From: Gp6-AA40 sp035571515
GTDB lineage: Bacteria; Acidobacteriota; Vicinamibacteria; Vicinamibacterales; UBA2999
DNA length: 64,000 nt
NCBI GenBank assembly: GCA_035571515.1
Contig: DATNCQ010000052.1
Coordinates: forward strand, 1-64,000
Direction of reading: 5' to 3'
Shown here: piece after piece, positions 1 through 8,518 of the stretch
Position numbering within the stretch: position 1 is the first letter of the stretch
Layout of the letters: every line of letters starts with the position of its first letter
The notes under the pieces: model-generated
Databases searched by the model: none
What the model was told of the DNA's origin: nothing
What the model saw: only the letters and a program-made list of their open reading frames with translations
Translations under genes and position numbers: made by a program

Positions 1-1403
1 CAGATGAACGAGCCGATGAAGTGGATCACCCCGAGCGTCTCGTTCATCCTCCTCCCGGTCGCCTTCGGGAACCAGTAGTAGACCCCCGCGAACAGCGCGA
101 AGATCGTCCCCGGGGCGACCACGTAGTGGAAGTGGCCGATGACGTAGTAGGTGTCGTGAAGAGGGATGTCCGCGACGTTCAGGCCGAGCGGCAGCCCGGT
201 CAGGCCGCCGATGCCGAACATCGGCAGGAAGCCCAGGGCGAAGAGCATCGGCGTGTTGAAGCGGATGGATCCGCCCCAGAGCGAGATGATCAGCGCCGTC
301 AGGATTACGACCGACGGGATCGAGATGATCATCGTCGTCGTCTGGAAGAACGCCGCCATCGCCGTCCCCATGCCGGTCATGAACATGTGGTGCGCCCACA
401 CGATGAACGACATGAAGCCGAGGAAGACCAGCGAGTAGACCATCGAACGGTAGCCCCACAGCGGCTTGCGCGTGTTGTTGGCGATGATCTCGGCCACGAT
501 GCCCATCCCCGGGAGGATCAGGACGTAGACCTCCGGGTGCGCCAGGAACCAGAACAGGTGCTGCCAGAGGAGCGGGTTGCCGCCGCCGGCGTTGGTCAGG
601 GCCTGGCCGCTGACCACGAGTCCGCTCGGGAGGAAGAAGCTGGTACCCGCCACCCGATCCATCAGCTGCATCACGCCCGCGGCCTCGAGCGGCGGGAAGG
701 CCAGGAGCAGGAGGAAGGCCGTCACGAACTGCGCCCAGCAGAAGAACGGGAAGCGCATGAACGTGAGCCCCTTCGCGCGGAGCTGAATCGTCGTCGTGAT
801 GAAGTTGAGCGCGCCGAGCAGCGACGAGGTGATCAGGAAGATCATCCCGATCAGCCACCACGTCTGACCCGTGCCGGCGATGTCGGCGAGAGGCACGTAG
901 GAGGTCCACCCCGATTGCGCCCCGCCGCCCGGAACGAGAAAGCTGCCGAGCATCGTGATGCCGCCGAGGAAGAGGCACCAGTAGCTCACCATGTTGATGC
1001 GCGGGAACGCCATGTCCGGGGCGCCGATCTGGAGCGGGAGCACGAAGTTCCCGAAACCTCCCACCGCGAGCGGGACGACCCCGAGGAACACCATGATGGT
1101 GCCGTGCATCGCCCCGAGCTCGTTGTAGAACTCGGGGAGCATCGTCCCGCCCGGCATGCGCGCGTCGCCGAAGAGCCCGCCGATGACCGGCAGCGCCGCG
1201 CCCGGGTAGGCGAGGTTCCAGCGCATGAGCATCATCAGCGAGAAGCCGAAGAGGAGGAACAGCAGACCGGTGACGGCGTACTGGATGCCGATGACCTTGT
1301 GATCGGTCGAGAAGACGTACTTGCGCCAGAAGCCGAGTTCCTCGTGATGGACTTCGTGCGCGGCGTGCGAGGGGTGCGCGGCGACAGCTCCTGGATCACT
1401 CAT
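1..1403 (-). CDS. ctaD: Cytochrome c oxidase subunit I (partial, 3' end off window)
   Basis: Catalytic subunit of an inner-membrane haem-copper oxidase that reduces O2 to water and pumps protons. About 467 residues are visible; the C-terminus lies beyond the left edge. Family ligands are readable: H100 in GAMHGT (haem a), H289-P-E-V-Y293 (CuB His, the D-channel Glu and the cross-linked Tyr), H338-H339 in WAHHMF (CuB), and H424-x-H426 in GHFHYV (haems a3 and a). The residues before HPEVY are LA rather than the usual FG, but the Glu is kept, so it is A1-like. The ATG at 1403 lies 21 bp after the cupredoxin stop, so the two are probably co-transcribed. Upstream genes on the same strand are ACIII subunits, suggesting a quinol-to-oxygen module. 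Confidence 0.95.
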   Translation of the reverse strand, partial: MSDPGAVAAHPSHAAHEVHHEELGFWRKYVFSTDHKVIGIQYAVTGLLFLLFGFSLMMLMRWNLAYPGAALPVIGGLFGDARMPGGTMLPEFYNELGAMHGTIMVFLGVVPLAVGGFGNFVLPLQIGAPDMAFPRINMVSYWCLFLGGITMLGSFLVPGGGAQSGWTSYVPLADIAGTGQTWWLIGMIFLITSSLLGALNFITTTIQLRAKGLTFMRFPFFCWAQFVTAFLLLLAFPPLEAAGVMQLMDRVAGTSFFLPSGLVVSGQALTNAGGGNPLLWQHLFWFLAHPEVYVLILPGMGIVAEIIANNTRKPLWGYRSMVYSLVFLGFMSFIVWAHHMFMTGMGTAMAAFFQTTTMIISIPSVVILTALIISLWGGSIRFNTPMLFALGFLPMFGIGGLTGLPLGLNVADIPLHDTYYVIGHFHYVVAPGTIFALFAGVYYWFPKATGRRMNETLGVIHFIGSFI

Positions 1404-1424
1404 GCGTCTGCTCTCCCGGATGCG

Positions 1425-2177
1425 CTATTTCGTGGCGGCGGGGACGGCGAACTTGAAGGCCTGGGTCTTCGTGTCGTTGGCGCCCACCGTGACCGAGGCC
1501 GTCTGCGTCCCCAGCCGCTCGTGCCAGGCGGTGATCTCGTAGGTGCCCGGGTCGAGGCCCGAGATCGTGAACTTCCCGTCCGTCTTGGTCACCGAGTAGA
1601 AGGGATGAGTGAAGACGGCCATGTAGGCGCTCATCCACGGATGGACGTCGCACTTGATCTGGAAGGCCGTTTCCGCCTTGGGGAACGTCGTGCTCATCTC
1701 CTTGACCGTCGCCGGCTGCCCCCGGTTGAATGCCGGATTGACCTTCGGAAGCGTGTGGATGTTGTGGAGGATGCCGTCGGTGTTGAGGATCCTGTAGGTC
1801 TGGCCGACCATGATCCCCATCACGTGCGGCAGGTACATGCAGCCGTCCTGATCCACGGTCACCGGCGTGCTGGGAGCGGGATAGGTCTTGCCCGCAGGCA
1901 GTCCCTTCGAGACGTAGACCATGACATTTCCCATGGTCTGGCCGGTCCCGAGGACCAGCATCTCGGGCTGCACGGCGTGTCCCGCGTGCTTCTTGGCGCA
2001 GACGGGCTCGGCGTCCATGGCGATCGGCCTGAGCACGGGAGGCTTCCCGTCGAAATTGACGGTTCCGGTGATGGTCGAGGCGGCGTGGGCAACGCCCGGC
2101 CAGAACGACACGGCGACCAGCACAGCCGCAAGCCACAACCAGTTCCCTGTTCCGCGCATGCTCGGCACCTTGGTCAT
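1425..2177 (-). CDS. Secreted cupredoxin with C-terminal carboxypeptidase-regulatory-like domain
   Basis: The protein has 250 residues with a Sec-type signal peptide (hydrophobic 13-28, cleavage near AHA-AS at 30-34). H138 in LHNIH and the loop C176-x2-H179-x2-M182 (CDVHPWM) match the four ligands of a mononuclear type-1 copper site of the plastocyanin kind. The second Cys of a CuA centre is absent. Residues 200-225 (DGKFTISGLDPGTYEITAWH) look like a carboxypeptidase regulatory or Ig-like strand region. The gene lies between actF (161 bp upstream) and ctaD (21 bp downstream), so a role as periplasmic electron carrier from the ACIII-like complex to the oxidase is a reasonable inference. Databases may label such proteins only by the regulatory-like domain; the copper assignment is from the motif. 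Confidence 0.75.
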   Translation of the reverse strand: MTKVPSMRGTGNWLWLAAVLVAVSFWPGVAHAASTITGTVNFDGKPPVLRPIAMDAEPVCAKKHAGHAVQPEMLVLGTGQTMGNVMVYVSKGLPAGKTYPAPSTPVTVDQDGCMYLPHVMGIMVGQTYRILNTDGILHNIHTLPKVNPAFNRGQPATVKEMSTTFPKAETAFQIKCDVHPWMSAYMAVFTHPFYSVTKTDGKFTISGLDPGTYEITAWHERLGTQTASVTVGANDTKTQAFKFAVPAATK

Positions 2178-2338
2178 CGAAACCTCCCGTCCGTCGTCAC
2201 CATTGACGCTGCGGTCCGACTGTCATGAAGCGGACAATCGGCGCAGTCATTCGATCTGCGCGACTCTACAACGAAACTCGCCATACGGGCAACACTCGCG
2301 CCGGGCCCGGACCGCGCGTTCTCGCCGCTCTTTTGGCG

Positions 2339-3529
2339 TCAGGCGTTCTCGAACGCGAGCGATTCGGCCAGCCTCGGGTCGCGCAGCGGCACGAGCGCCT
2401 GCCGGCGCATGAGCCAGCCGATCGTCGCCACGAAGCATCCGCCGACGGCGAGGAACGCGGCGACATCCAGCACCGACGGACGGACGCCTTCGGGGTGGAG
2501 CGTCGGCATGACCTGCCAGTAGATGTCCACGAAGTGCATCGCGAGGAGCCACGCGCCCCCAATCGCGAGGGTCCATCCCCTCCGCTTGACGGCGCGCCCC
2601 ATCAGGTAAAAAAACGGAACCCCGAAGTGCCCCGCCATGAGGAGGAGCGAGACGAACTCCCAGGAGCCTTCGAGCCGCGCCTTGAACCAGAACGACTCCT
2701 CCGGGAGGTTCGCGTACCAGATGAGGAAGAACTGCGAGAAGCCGATGTAGGCCCAGAACGCGGTGAATGCGAAGAGGAACTTTCCGAGATCGTGCAGGTG
2801 CTCAGCGGTGATCGCCGTCTCGAGCAGTCCCGCCCCGCGCATCGCCGGCGCAACGACCGAGAGCAGCGCGATGAACCCGATGAAGGAGCCGGCGAAGAAA
2901 TAGACGCCGAACATGGTCGAGTACCAGTGCGGCGTGAGCGAGACGACCCAGTCGATCGAGGCGAACGTCGAGGTCAGGGCGAGGACGATGATGGCGGGAC
3001 CGGCGAACTTTCGCAGGCGTGCGGAGACCGCAGGATCGCCGGTCTCATCCTGGCCGCGCGAGAGGCGGTAATAGGAGAGCGCGATGAACGACCACACGAC
3101 GAAGTAGATTGCCGCCCGGATCAGGAAGAACGGCACGTTGAGGAACGGCGCCTTCCAGCGCAGCAGGGCATCGGTTTCGGCCGCGCCCGGGACGGACCAC
3201 GGGTAGAGATGGGTCAGGCCGAAGAGCAGCGGAACGAAGAGGACGGCCATCACCGGGATCGTCGCGAAAACGGTCTCGCCGATCCGCCGCACCACAATCC
3301 CCCATCCACCCTGGCACGCCCACATGAACAGCACGAAGAAGAGCCCGCCAAGGGCCAGGCTCAGGAAGAACAGGAACGACATGAGCCATGAGAAGAAGAA
3401 CTGCTTCGGATTGCCTGCCCCGAGAAGCGCGCAGACCACCACGCCGAGGAGGGCGCACGCGATGCCAATGACTGGAATGCGGTTCCACGAGTGCCCCGGC
3501 GGGATCGTGGCCTGTTCGTTCGGGATCAT
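2339..3529 (-). CDS. actF: Alternative complex III subunit ActF (NrfD-like quinol-binding membrane subunit)
   Basis: A 396-residue polytopic membrane protein with about ten hydrophobic segments, of the NrfD/PsrC-related type found as the second large membrane subunit of ACIII (quinol:electron-acceptor oxidoreductase). The ATG at 3529 was chosen because it overlaps the actD stop as ATGA; a longer open frame upstream is an artefact running antiparallel within actD coding sequence. Protein starts MIPNEQATIPPGHSW, and the first membrane span begins near residue 20. In typical ACIII loci a monohaem cytochrome (ActE) sits between actD and actF; here the two genes overlap and no such gene is present. 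Confidence 0.85.
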   Translation of the reverse strand: MIPNEQATIPPGHSWNRIPVIGIACALLGVVVCALLGAGNPKQFFFSWLMSFLFFLSLALGGLFFVLFMWACQGGWGIVVRRIGETVFATIPVMAVLFVPLLFGLTHLYPWSVPGAAETDALLRWKAPFLNVPFFLIRAAIYFVVWSFIALSYYRLSRGQDETGDPAVSARLRKFAGPAIIVLALTSTFASIDWVVSLTPHWYSTMFGVYFFAGSFIGFIALLSVVAPAMRGAGLLETAITAEHLHDLGKFLFAFTAFWAYIGFSQFFLIWYANLPEESFWFKARLEGSWEFVSLLLMAGHFGVPFFYLMGRAVKRRGWTLAIGGAWLLAMHFVDIYWQVMPTLHPEGVRPSVLDVAAFLAVGGCFVATIGWLMRRQALVPLRDPRLAESLAFENA

Positions 3530-4122
3530 TCGGCGGACTCCAGGAGCTCGACAGTTCGTGCGCCAAGCGACTCCAGCAGCTTCCTGGTGGCCGACGCATC
3601 GAACCGCGGATCCCACGATTCGATCGAGATGAAGAAGGCATCGTCGGTTACCCGTTCGAAGACCTTCGACTGGAAGAGGGGATGGGAGTGCATGGGGAGC
3701 CGGTTCAGCGCGAGCATGCCGAGGACGGCGCCGAACGCGGCGAAGAGAATTCCCAGCTCGAACGTGATCGGAATGAAGGCGGGCCAGGAAAAGAACGGCT
3801 TGCCGCTGATGACCAGCGGGTAGGCGCTGGTATGGACCCACCACTGAAGGCCGAACCCGAACGCGGCGCCGGTCAATCCCGCGACGAGGACGATCCAGGG
3901 AAGCGGGGAACGGCGGATGCCCATCGCTTTCTCGATGCCGTGGACAGGGAACGGCGTGTGGGCGTCCCACCGCGTGAAACCCTCGTCACGCACCCGCTCG
4001 CACGCGTGATACAGGTCCGTTGGCGTCGCGAACTGGGCGAGGATGCCGTAATAGGGCCCCGTCGGGAGCTGGGGCACGAGCGGCGGCCTGGCCCTCAGCG
4101 AGCGAAGCGGTTCGAAGGGCAT
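3526..4122 (-). CDS. actD: Alternative complex III subunit ActD (DUF3341)
   Basis: A 198-residue protein with the DUF3341 layout: a soluble N-terminal segment (YGILAQFATPTDLYHACERV), then two membrane helices at about residues 68-90 and 106-128, then a short C-terminal soluble part. In ACIII this subunit anchors the peripheral domains to the membrane pair. The start codon at 4122 overlaps the actC stop by one base (TGATG) and the stop overlaps actF by four bases (ATGA), which shows tight translational coupling of the three genes. Confidence 0.88.
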   Translation of the reverse strand: MPFEPLRSLRARPPLVPQLPTGPYYGILAQFATPTDLYHACERVRDEGFTRWDAHTPFPVHGIEKAMGIRRSPLPWIVLVAGLTGAAFGFGLQWWVHTSAYPLVISGKPFFSWPAFIPITFELGILFAAFGAVLGMLALNRLPMHSHPLFQSKVFERVTDDAFFISIESWDPRFDASATRKLLESLGARTVELLESAE

Positions 4123-5579
4123 CAGGAGGCACTCCCGGGAGCGGGCTCGGGGCCCGACAGCCGCGTCCGGTGGCCCCTGACCTCACGATGGACGTCAACG
4201 TGCCCATGCGGATCGGCCTGCGGCAGCACGGTCTTGACCTCGGAGGTGGCCACCATCGGCAGGAAACGCACGAACAGGCAGAACATCGTGAAGAAGAGCC
4301 CGAAGCTCCCGAGCAGGCACGAGATGTCCCAGATCGTGGGGCTGAAGTAGCCCCAGGCCGACGGGAGGAAATCGCGGTGCAGTGACGTGACGATGATCAC
4401 GAACCGCTCGAACCACATGCCGATGTTGACCACGATCGACGCAAAGAACAGGTAGGGGATATTCGTGCGCGCCTTCTTGAACCAGAAGATCTGCGGGCTG
4501 ATCACGTTGCAGGTGATCATGATCCAGTAGGCCCACGCGTACGGCCCGAGCGCGCGGTTCATGAACGTGAAGAACTCGTACGGGTTGCCGCTGTACCACG
4601 ACGTAAAGAACTCGGTGGCGTAGGCGTAGCCGACCATCGTCCCGGTGACGAGCATGATTTTCGCCATGTAGTCGAAGTGGCGGAGCGTGATGATGTGCTC
4701 GAGGCGGAACGCCGTGCGGCAGATCACCATCAGCGTCACCACCATGGCGAAGCCGGAGAAGATCGCGCCCGCGACGAAGTAGGGCGGGAAGATCGTCGTA
4801 TGCCATCCGGGAAGCAGGGAGACCGCGAAGTCCATCGAGACGACCGAGTGCACCGAGAGGACCAGCGGCGTCGCGAGGGCCGCGAGCACGAGATAGGCGC
4901 TCTCGTAATGGTTCCAGTTCCGAACGGACCCCCGCCATCCGAGCGCGAAGAAACCGTAGACGGACTGACGGACGCGGGTTTTCGCCCGGTCGCGCATTGT
5001 CGCCAGGTCCGGGATCAGGCCGACGTACCAGAACAGGATCGACACGGTCCCGTAAACGCTGACCGCAAAGACGTCCCAGAGAAGAGGGCTCCTGAAGTTG
5101 GGCCACACGCTCATCTGGTTCGGGATTGGGAACACCCAGTAGATGACCCAGACGCGTCCCACGTGGATGCCCGGGAACAGCATGGCGCACATGACCGCAA
5201 AAATCGTCATCGCCTCCGCCGAGCGGTTGATCGACGTGCGCCATTTCTGCCGGAAGAGGAACAGAATCGCCGAGATGAGCGTCCCGGCGTGCCCTATCCC
5301 GACCCAGAACACGAAGTTCGTGATGTCCCAGGCCCAGCCGACGGGGATGTTGAGCCCCCAGACGCCGATTCCCTCCCAGAACAGCCACGAGACCGCCACG
5401 CCGAGCAGGCCGAGGAGCGCGAGGGCCGGGATGAAGAAGAACCACCACCCGATCGGTGTCGGCCGCTCGACGGCCTCCGCGACAACTTCGGTGATGGCGT
5501 GGAAATCCGGCGAGCGCAGGATGAGCGTGGGATTGCCCTCGACCGGGTTGTCAAGCAGTTCGGCTTCCGTTTGGGCCAA
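4122..5579 (-). CDS. actC: Alternative complex III subunit ActC (NrfD/polysulfide reductase family)
   Basis: A 485-residue integral membrane protein of the NrfD family with roughly ten transmembrane helices. It is the first large quinol-interacting membrane subunit of ACIII. Visible family-like stretches include WAWDITNFVFWVGIGHAG (near 80-98), LFPGIHVGR, the long ESAYLVLAALATPLVLSVHS helix and WFERFVII near the C-terminal end. The usual upstream genes actA (multihaem cytochrome c) and actB (Fe-S/molybdopterin-like) are not here: the next genes upstream are a small membrane protein and a HemQ-like protein. actC therefore starts the act series in this genome region. Confidence 0.9.
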   Translation of the reverse strand: MAQTEAELLDNPVEGNPTLILRSPDFHAITEVVAEAVERPTPIGWWFFFIPALALLGLLGVAVSWLFWEGIGVWGLNIPVGWAWDITNFVFWVGIGHAGTLISAILFLFRQKWRTSINRSAEAMTIFAVMCAMLFPGIHVGRVWVIYWVFPIPNQMSVWPNFRSPLLWDVFAVSVYGTVSILFWYVGLIPDLATMRDRAKTRVRQSVYGFFALGWRGSVRNWNHYESAYLVLAALATPLVLSVHSVVSMDFAVSLLPGWHTTIFPPYFVAGAIFSGFAMVVTLMVICRTAFRLEHIITLRHFDYMAKIMLVTGTMVGYAYATEFFTSWYSGNPYEFFTFMNRALGPYAWAYWIMITCNVISPQIFWFKKARTNIPYLFFASIVVNIGMWFERFVIIVTSLHRDFLPSAWGYFSPTIWDISCLLGSFGLFFTMFCLFVRFLPMVATSEVKTVLPQADPHGHVDVHREVRGHRTRLSGPEPAPGSAS

Positions 5580-5687
5580 GCGGTCTCCTGCTTCGAGTTT
5601 TGAAAAGTGGCCGTTTGTACTATTCGCGCGTCGCGGGAGTCAAGGGTCCGCCAGCGCGCGAACGCCTGTCAGGCGCGCGCGATCCGT

Positions 5688-6098
5688 TCAGGACGCAGGA
5701 CGCCCGAGGCGCAGCCGCGCCATCACCTTCCGCGGATCCACCGATGGATGGAACCGCCGCGGCGCCGGCAGCTGCAGGTAGAGGATCGCGGCCGCCGACA
5801 GCAGTCCGAGAGGCCACGAGTGGATGCGCACCGCACGCAGGATCTCGCACGACAGGAAGACGTAGGCCGAGAATCGCGCGCGCTCGTGGCGGCGCAGCAT
5901 CAACGTGCCGACCACCGGCGCGATGATGAAGTAGACGAAAGCGTCCCACGGCAGGCGGCTGCCGAAGTTGAGCCAGCGCGTGTCGAAGACCAACGCCAGG
6001 AGATGAATCACCGGGCTGGCCAGCAGGATGCCGGTCAGCAGCCAGAGTCCAGCCGGTCGTCGCATTCCGTCCGCGGTTTCAGGTTCCATCGAGTCCAC
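5688..6098 (-). CDS. Small polytopic membrane protein, unknown function
   Basis: A 136-residue protein with four hydrophobic segments (near 16-36, 50-68, 78-92 and 96-110) and a basic C-terminal tail containing PRKVMARLRLG. I do not recognise a family. It starts 6 bp after the stop of the HemQ-like gene and is followed after 108 bp by actC on the same strand, so it is probably part of the respiratory transcription unit and may help assembly or membrane anchoring. Confidence that it is a gene comes from the tight spacing and the hydrophobic periodicity, not from homology. Confidence 0.55.
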   Translation of the reverse strand: MDSMEPETADGMRRPAGLWLLTGILLASPVIHLLALVFDTRWLNFGSRLPWDAFVYFIIAPVVGTLMLRRHERARFSAYVFLSCEILRAVRIHSWPLGLLSAAAILYLQLPAPRRFHPSVDPRKVMARLRLGRPAS

Positions 6099-6104
6099 GT
6101 TTCG

Positions 6105-6890
6105 CTAAGAATCCGGGTTCGCCAGCTGCCCGAGAATCGCGTCGATGGGCGCCTTCGCGCACGTGAACATCGGCGTGTCCCGCTGTGTATAGAGGCTTGC
6201 CTCCGTGTACCGCAGCCGCCCCACCAGATCGACGAATTCCTGCGGGTAGTCGGAGTCGAACGCGACGACGAAGTCCTGGTCGTCGATGCCGTAGCTGTAG
6301 CTCGTGTTCAGGCGGACGCCCTTGAACGGCGCGGACGCGGCGATGTGCTCGTCCATCATCCCCTGCCGCGCGTGAGACGAAAGGCGGTACCATGCCCGCG
6401 TCTTCGTGAAGGGGTACACGAACAGGTACTTCCCCTCGCCCGGCAGCAGCTCGACACCCTCCCCGGGATTCTTACTCCGGTTGACGTAGGGCGAGCGGTG
6501 CTGCACTGAAAGGAAGCTGTGCACCTGGGACAGGTAGGCGCCCAGCTGCGACCGCCTGATGGCCGCTTCCATCGACTGGAAGCACAGAGGGTCGAACGCG
6601 ATCCGCCAGAGCATGAAATCGACGTCCGCGCGCAGCCCCACGAGCGAGTACGTACGGAGGATGAAGTCCTCCAGAGATTCCCACTGCCGCACCAGGTCGA
6701 TGAACGCGGCCGCGGCCGCTCGCTGCTCGCCGCCGGGAAGCCGCCGGAACACCGGATCGAGCCGGTAGAACGAATAGTTCAGGAACTGGCGGCGTTGCCT
6801 GTCGGGGCCCTTCCCGGACGAAATGCCGGTCGGGTCGAGGTCGACGGAGGGGCCGCGGCGGGGCGGCGGGCCCCCGGGAGGGTGCTCCAT
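6105..6890 (-). CDS. Chlorite dismutase / HemQ family haem protein
   Basis: A 261-residue member of the chlorite dismutase family, most like coproheme decarboxylase (HemQ/ChdC), which completes protohaem from coproporphyrin. Family-like stretches are FLNYSFYRLDP near residue 38, a central region with DVDFMLWRI and the conserved block YPFTKTRAWYRLSSHARQ (K-x-x-x-W-Y followed by R and MMDEH). The C-terminal half ends with GIDDQDFVVAFDSDYPQ and LYTQRDTPMFT. The N-terminal 37 residues are proline- and arginine-rich and may be non-conserved or partly upstream of the true start. Its place ahead of a haem-copper oxidase cluster fits a haem supply role. The exact reaction is inferred from the family. 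Confidence 0.8.
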   Translation of the reverse strand: MEHPPGGPPPRRGPSVDLDPTGISSGKGPDRQRRQFLNYSFYRLDPVFRRLPGGEQRAAAAAFIDLVRQWESLEDFILRTYSLVGLRADVDFMLWRIAFDPLCFQSMEAAIRRSQLGAYLSQVHSFLSVQHRSPYVNRSKNPGEGVELLPGEGKYLFVYPFTKTRAWYRLSSHARQGMMDEHIAASAPFKGVRLNTSYSYGIDDQDFVVAFDSDYPQEFVDLVGRLRYTEASLYTQRDTPMFTCAKAPIDAILGQLANPDS

Positions 6891-6957
6891 GGTCTGGGGG
6901 CACGTATGACTGCTGCCACGGATTTTGTCAAGCGTGTGAAGATGACCGGTAACCCGG

Positions 6958-7194
6958 ATGGACCTTCTCTACTTCGGCGCGCTGGCCGTCACCGCGTTCT
7001 TCGCGCTGGGGGTTGTGGCGTACGTCGTCTACTTCGCGATCAAGCACAGGGACGAGACGAGGGAAGAGGTGGGCGCGCCGGTCGTTGGATGGATGCCGCA
7101 CGAGCTCGGGTGGGCGCTGATCCCGTTCTTCGTCTCGGTCGGCATCCTGGTGTGGGCCTCGATCGTGTTCTTCCACATCGTCCAGCGCCGCTGA
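6958..7194 (+). CDS. Cytochrome oxidase subunit II-like transmembrane hairpin, no CuA domain
   Basis: A 78-residue protein with two transmembrane helices (about 3-27 and 52-73) joined by a loop reading HRDETREEVGAPVVGWMPHE and then LGWALIPFFVSVGILVWAS. This matches the N-terminal membrane hairpin of CoxB (the -LE-AW-(L/V)IP- signature), but the gene stops right after helix 2, so the periplasmic CuA domain is absent. It is divergent from the HemQ-like gene and convergent with the PLD gene. It could be a stand-alone assembly subunit or a truncated coxB. No frame of the following 28 bp before the PLD stop can hold a CuA domain. Confidence 0.65.
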   Translation: MDLLYFGALAVTAFFALGVVAYVVYFAIKHRDETREEVGAPVVGWMPHELGWALIPFFVSVGILVWASIVFFHIVQRR

Positions 7195-7222
7195 CCGGGC
7201 GCTGCAGATTCGCGGAGACGTT

Positions 7223-8515
7223 TCAGAACACTTCGCCGAAGTAGCTCCACACCCATTCCTGGGCGCGCTCCGGCAGCGGGCGCGACCGCCAGCTTTCCAG
7301 CTCCAGCTTCTTCGATTTCTTCAGGTCCGCCTCGAAGTCCTGGAGGAGCCGCGCCGCGAGGCCGCGGTCGAACACGGCGACGTTCAGCTCGTCGTTCAGT
7401 TCCAGTGACCGGTTGTCGAAGTTGGCGGAGCCGACGATGCTGAGCACGCCGTCGACGACCATCGCCTTCGTGTGGAGCATGGTCGGCTGGTATTCGGCAA
7501 TCTCCAGTCCGTCCTCGAGCATCCACGAGTAGTCGCTGCGGCTGGCGTATTTCACGCTCTTGGCGTCGGTCTTGTCGCCTTCGACGATCATGCGAATGCG
7601 GACACCGCGCCGCCGCGCCTCCTCGAGGCTCCACCGCGACGACTCGTCGACGATGAAGTACGGCGATTCGATGTCGATGGAATGCCTCGCCGCGCCGATG
7701 GCGAGCAGGTAGAGGATCTTCAGCTCGTTGACGCCGGTCTGTGGCGAGCTCCAGACGACGACCGTGCGGCCGGGGCCCGACGGCGGCGCGCTGGCCGCCT
7801 CGACCGCCGGCTCGACCTCGCCGGCGACGACGATCCAGTTCTGGTTGAACGCGGCCTCGACGTCGTCGACGGCGGGACCGTGAATCTCCACCATGGTGTC
7901 GCGCCACATGGGGAAGTCCTTCTCGTCGTGCGCCCAGTGATCGGCGATTCCCATCCCGCCGACGAACGCGACGTCGCCGTCCACGATGAGCGCCTTGCGG
8001 TGCGTGCGGTAGTTGATTTCCTCGATCTGGAAGCTGAGGAGCGGGTTGACCCACCGGATTTTCGCGCCGGCCGCTTCGAGCCGCTTCTTGTCGTCGTCGG
8101 ACATCTTCTTGGAGCCGACGGAGTCGAGCACCATCTGCACGCGAACACCGCGTTTCGCCGCCGCCTCGAGCGCGTCGCTGAACTGCGTGCCGACCTTACC
8201 CTCGGCGTAGATGTATGTTTCGAGCGCGATGCGATCCTTCGCGCGTCCGATGGCCGCGAGCATGGCGGGGAATGCCTGGGTGCCGTTGGTGTGCACGACG
8301 TACGAGTCGTTGGACGTCAGCCTGTGGCCGAGCAGGTTCGCCGCGTACTGGGGGAAGCGCGGGTCATCGATGGCGAGCGGGCTCTTGATGCGGATGGTCT
8401 CCTGGTCCTGCGCGAAGAGGAGGCCCACCGCGATCACGAGGAACGCGATCAGGACCCCGGCGAGGATTCGATGGTGACGCGCCCAGTGCTGCCGTTGAGG
8501 TGTTTTCTTCGCCAT
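7223..8515 (-). CDS. Phospholipase D-type phosphatidyltransferase (cardiolipin synthase-like)
   Basis: A 430-residue protein anchored by one N-terminal transmembrane helix (about 16-35) and carrying two PLD catalytic HKD motifs. The first is H172-x-K174-x4-D179 in THRKALIVDG followed by FVGGMGIAD; the second is LHTKAMVVDG followed by IVGSANFDNRS in the C-terminal third. This is the arrangement of bacterial cardiolipin synthases and related phospholipases, which transfer phosphatidyl groups at the membrane. It starts 3 bp after the pepT stop, so the two are probably one transcript. It could also be a PLD nuclease-like enzyme, but the membrane helix and the GSANFDNRS motif favour lipid chemistry. 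Confidence 0.85.
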   Translation of the reverse strand: MAKKTPQRQHWARHHRILAGVLIAFLVIAVGLLFAQDQETIRIKSPLAIDDPRFPQYAANLLGHRLTSNDSYVVHTNGTQAFPAMLAAIGRAKDRIALETYIYAEGKVGTQFSDALEAAAKRGVRVQMVLDSVGSKKMSDDDKKRLEAAGAKIRWVNPLLSFQIEEINYRTHRKALIVDGDVAFVGGMGIADHWAHDEKDFPMWRDTMVEIHGPAVDDVEAAFNQNWIVVAGEVEPAVEAASAPPSGPGRTVVVWSSPQTGVNELKILYLLAIGAARHSIDIESPYFIVDESSRWSLEEARRRGVRIRMIVEGDKTDAKSVKYASRSDYSWMLEDGLEIAEYQPTMLHTKAMVVDGVLSIVGSANFDNRSLELNDELNVAVFDRGLAARLLQDFEADLKKSKKLELESWRSRPLPERAQEWVWSYFGEVF

Positions 8516-8518
8516 GGC

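Noticed and set aside
21..2228. 735-codon open frame on the plus strand
   Set aside because: It lies antisense to ctaD and the cupredoxin, is Arg/His/Glu-rich with no domain, and results from high GC.
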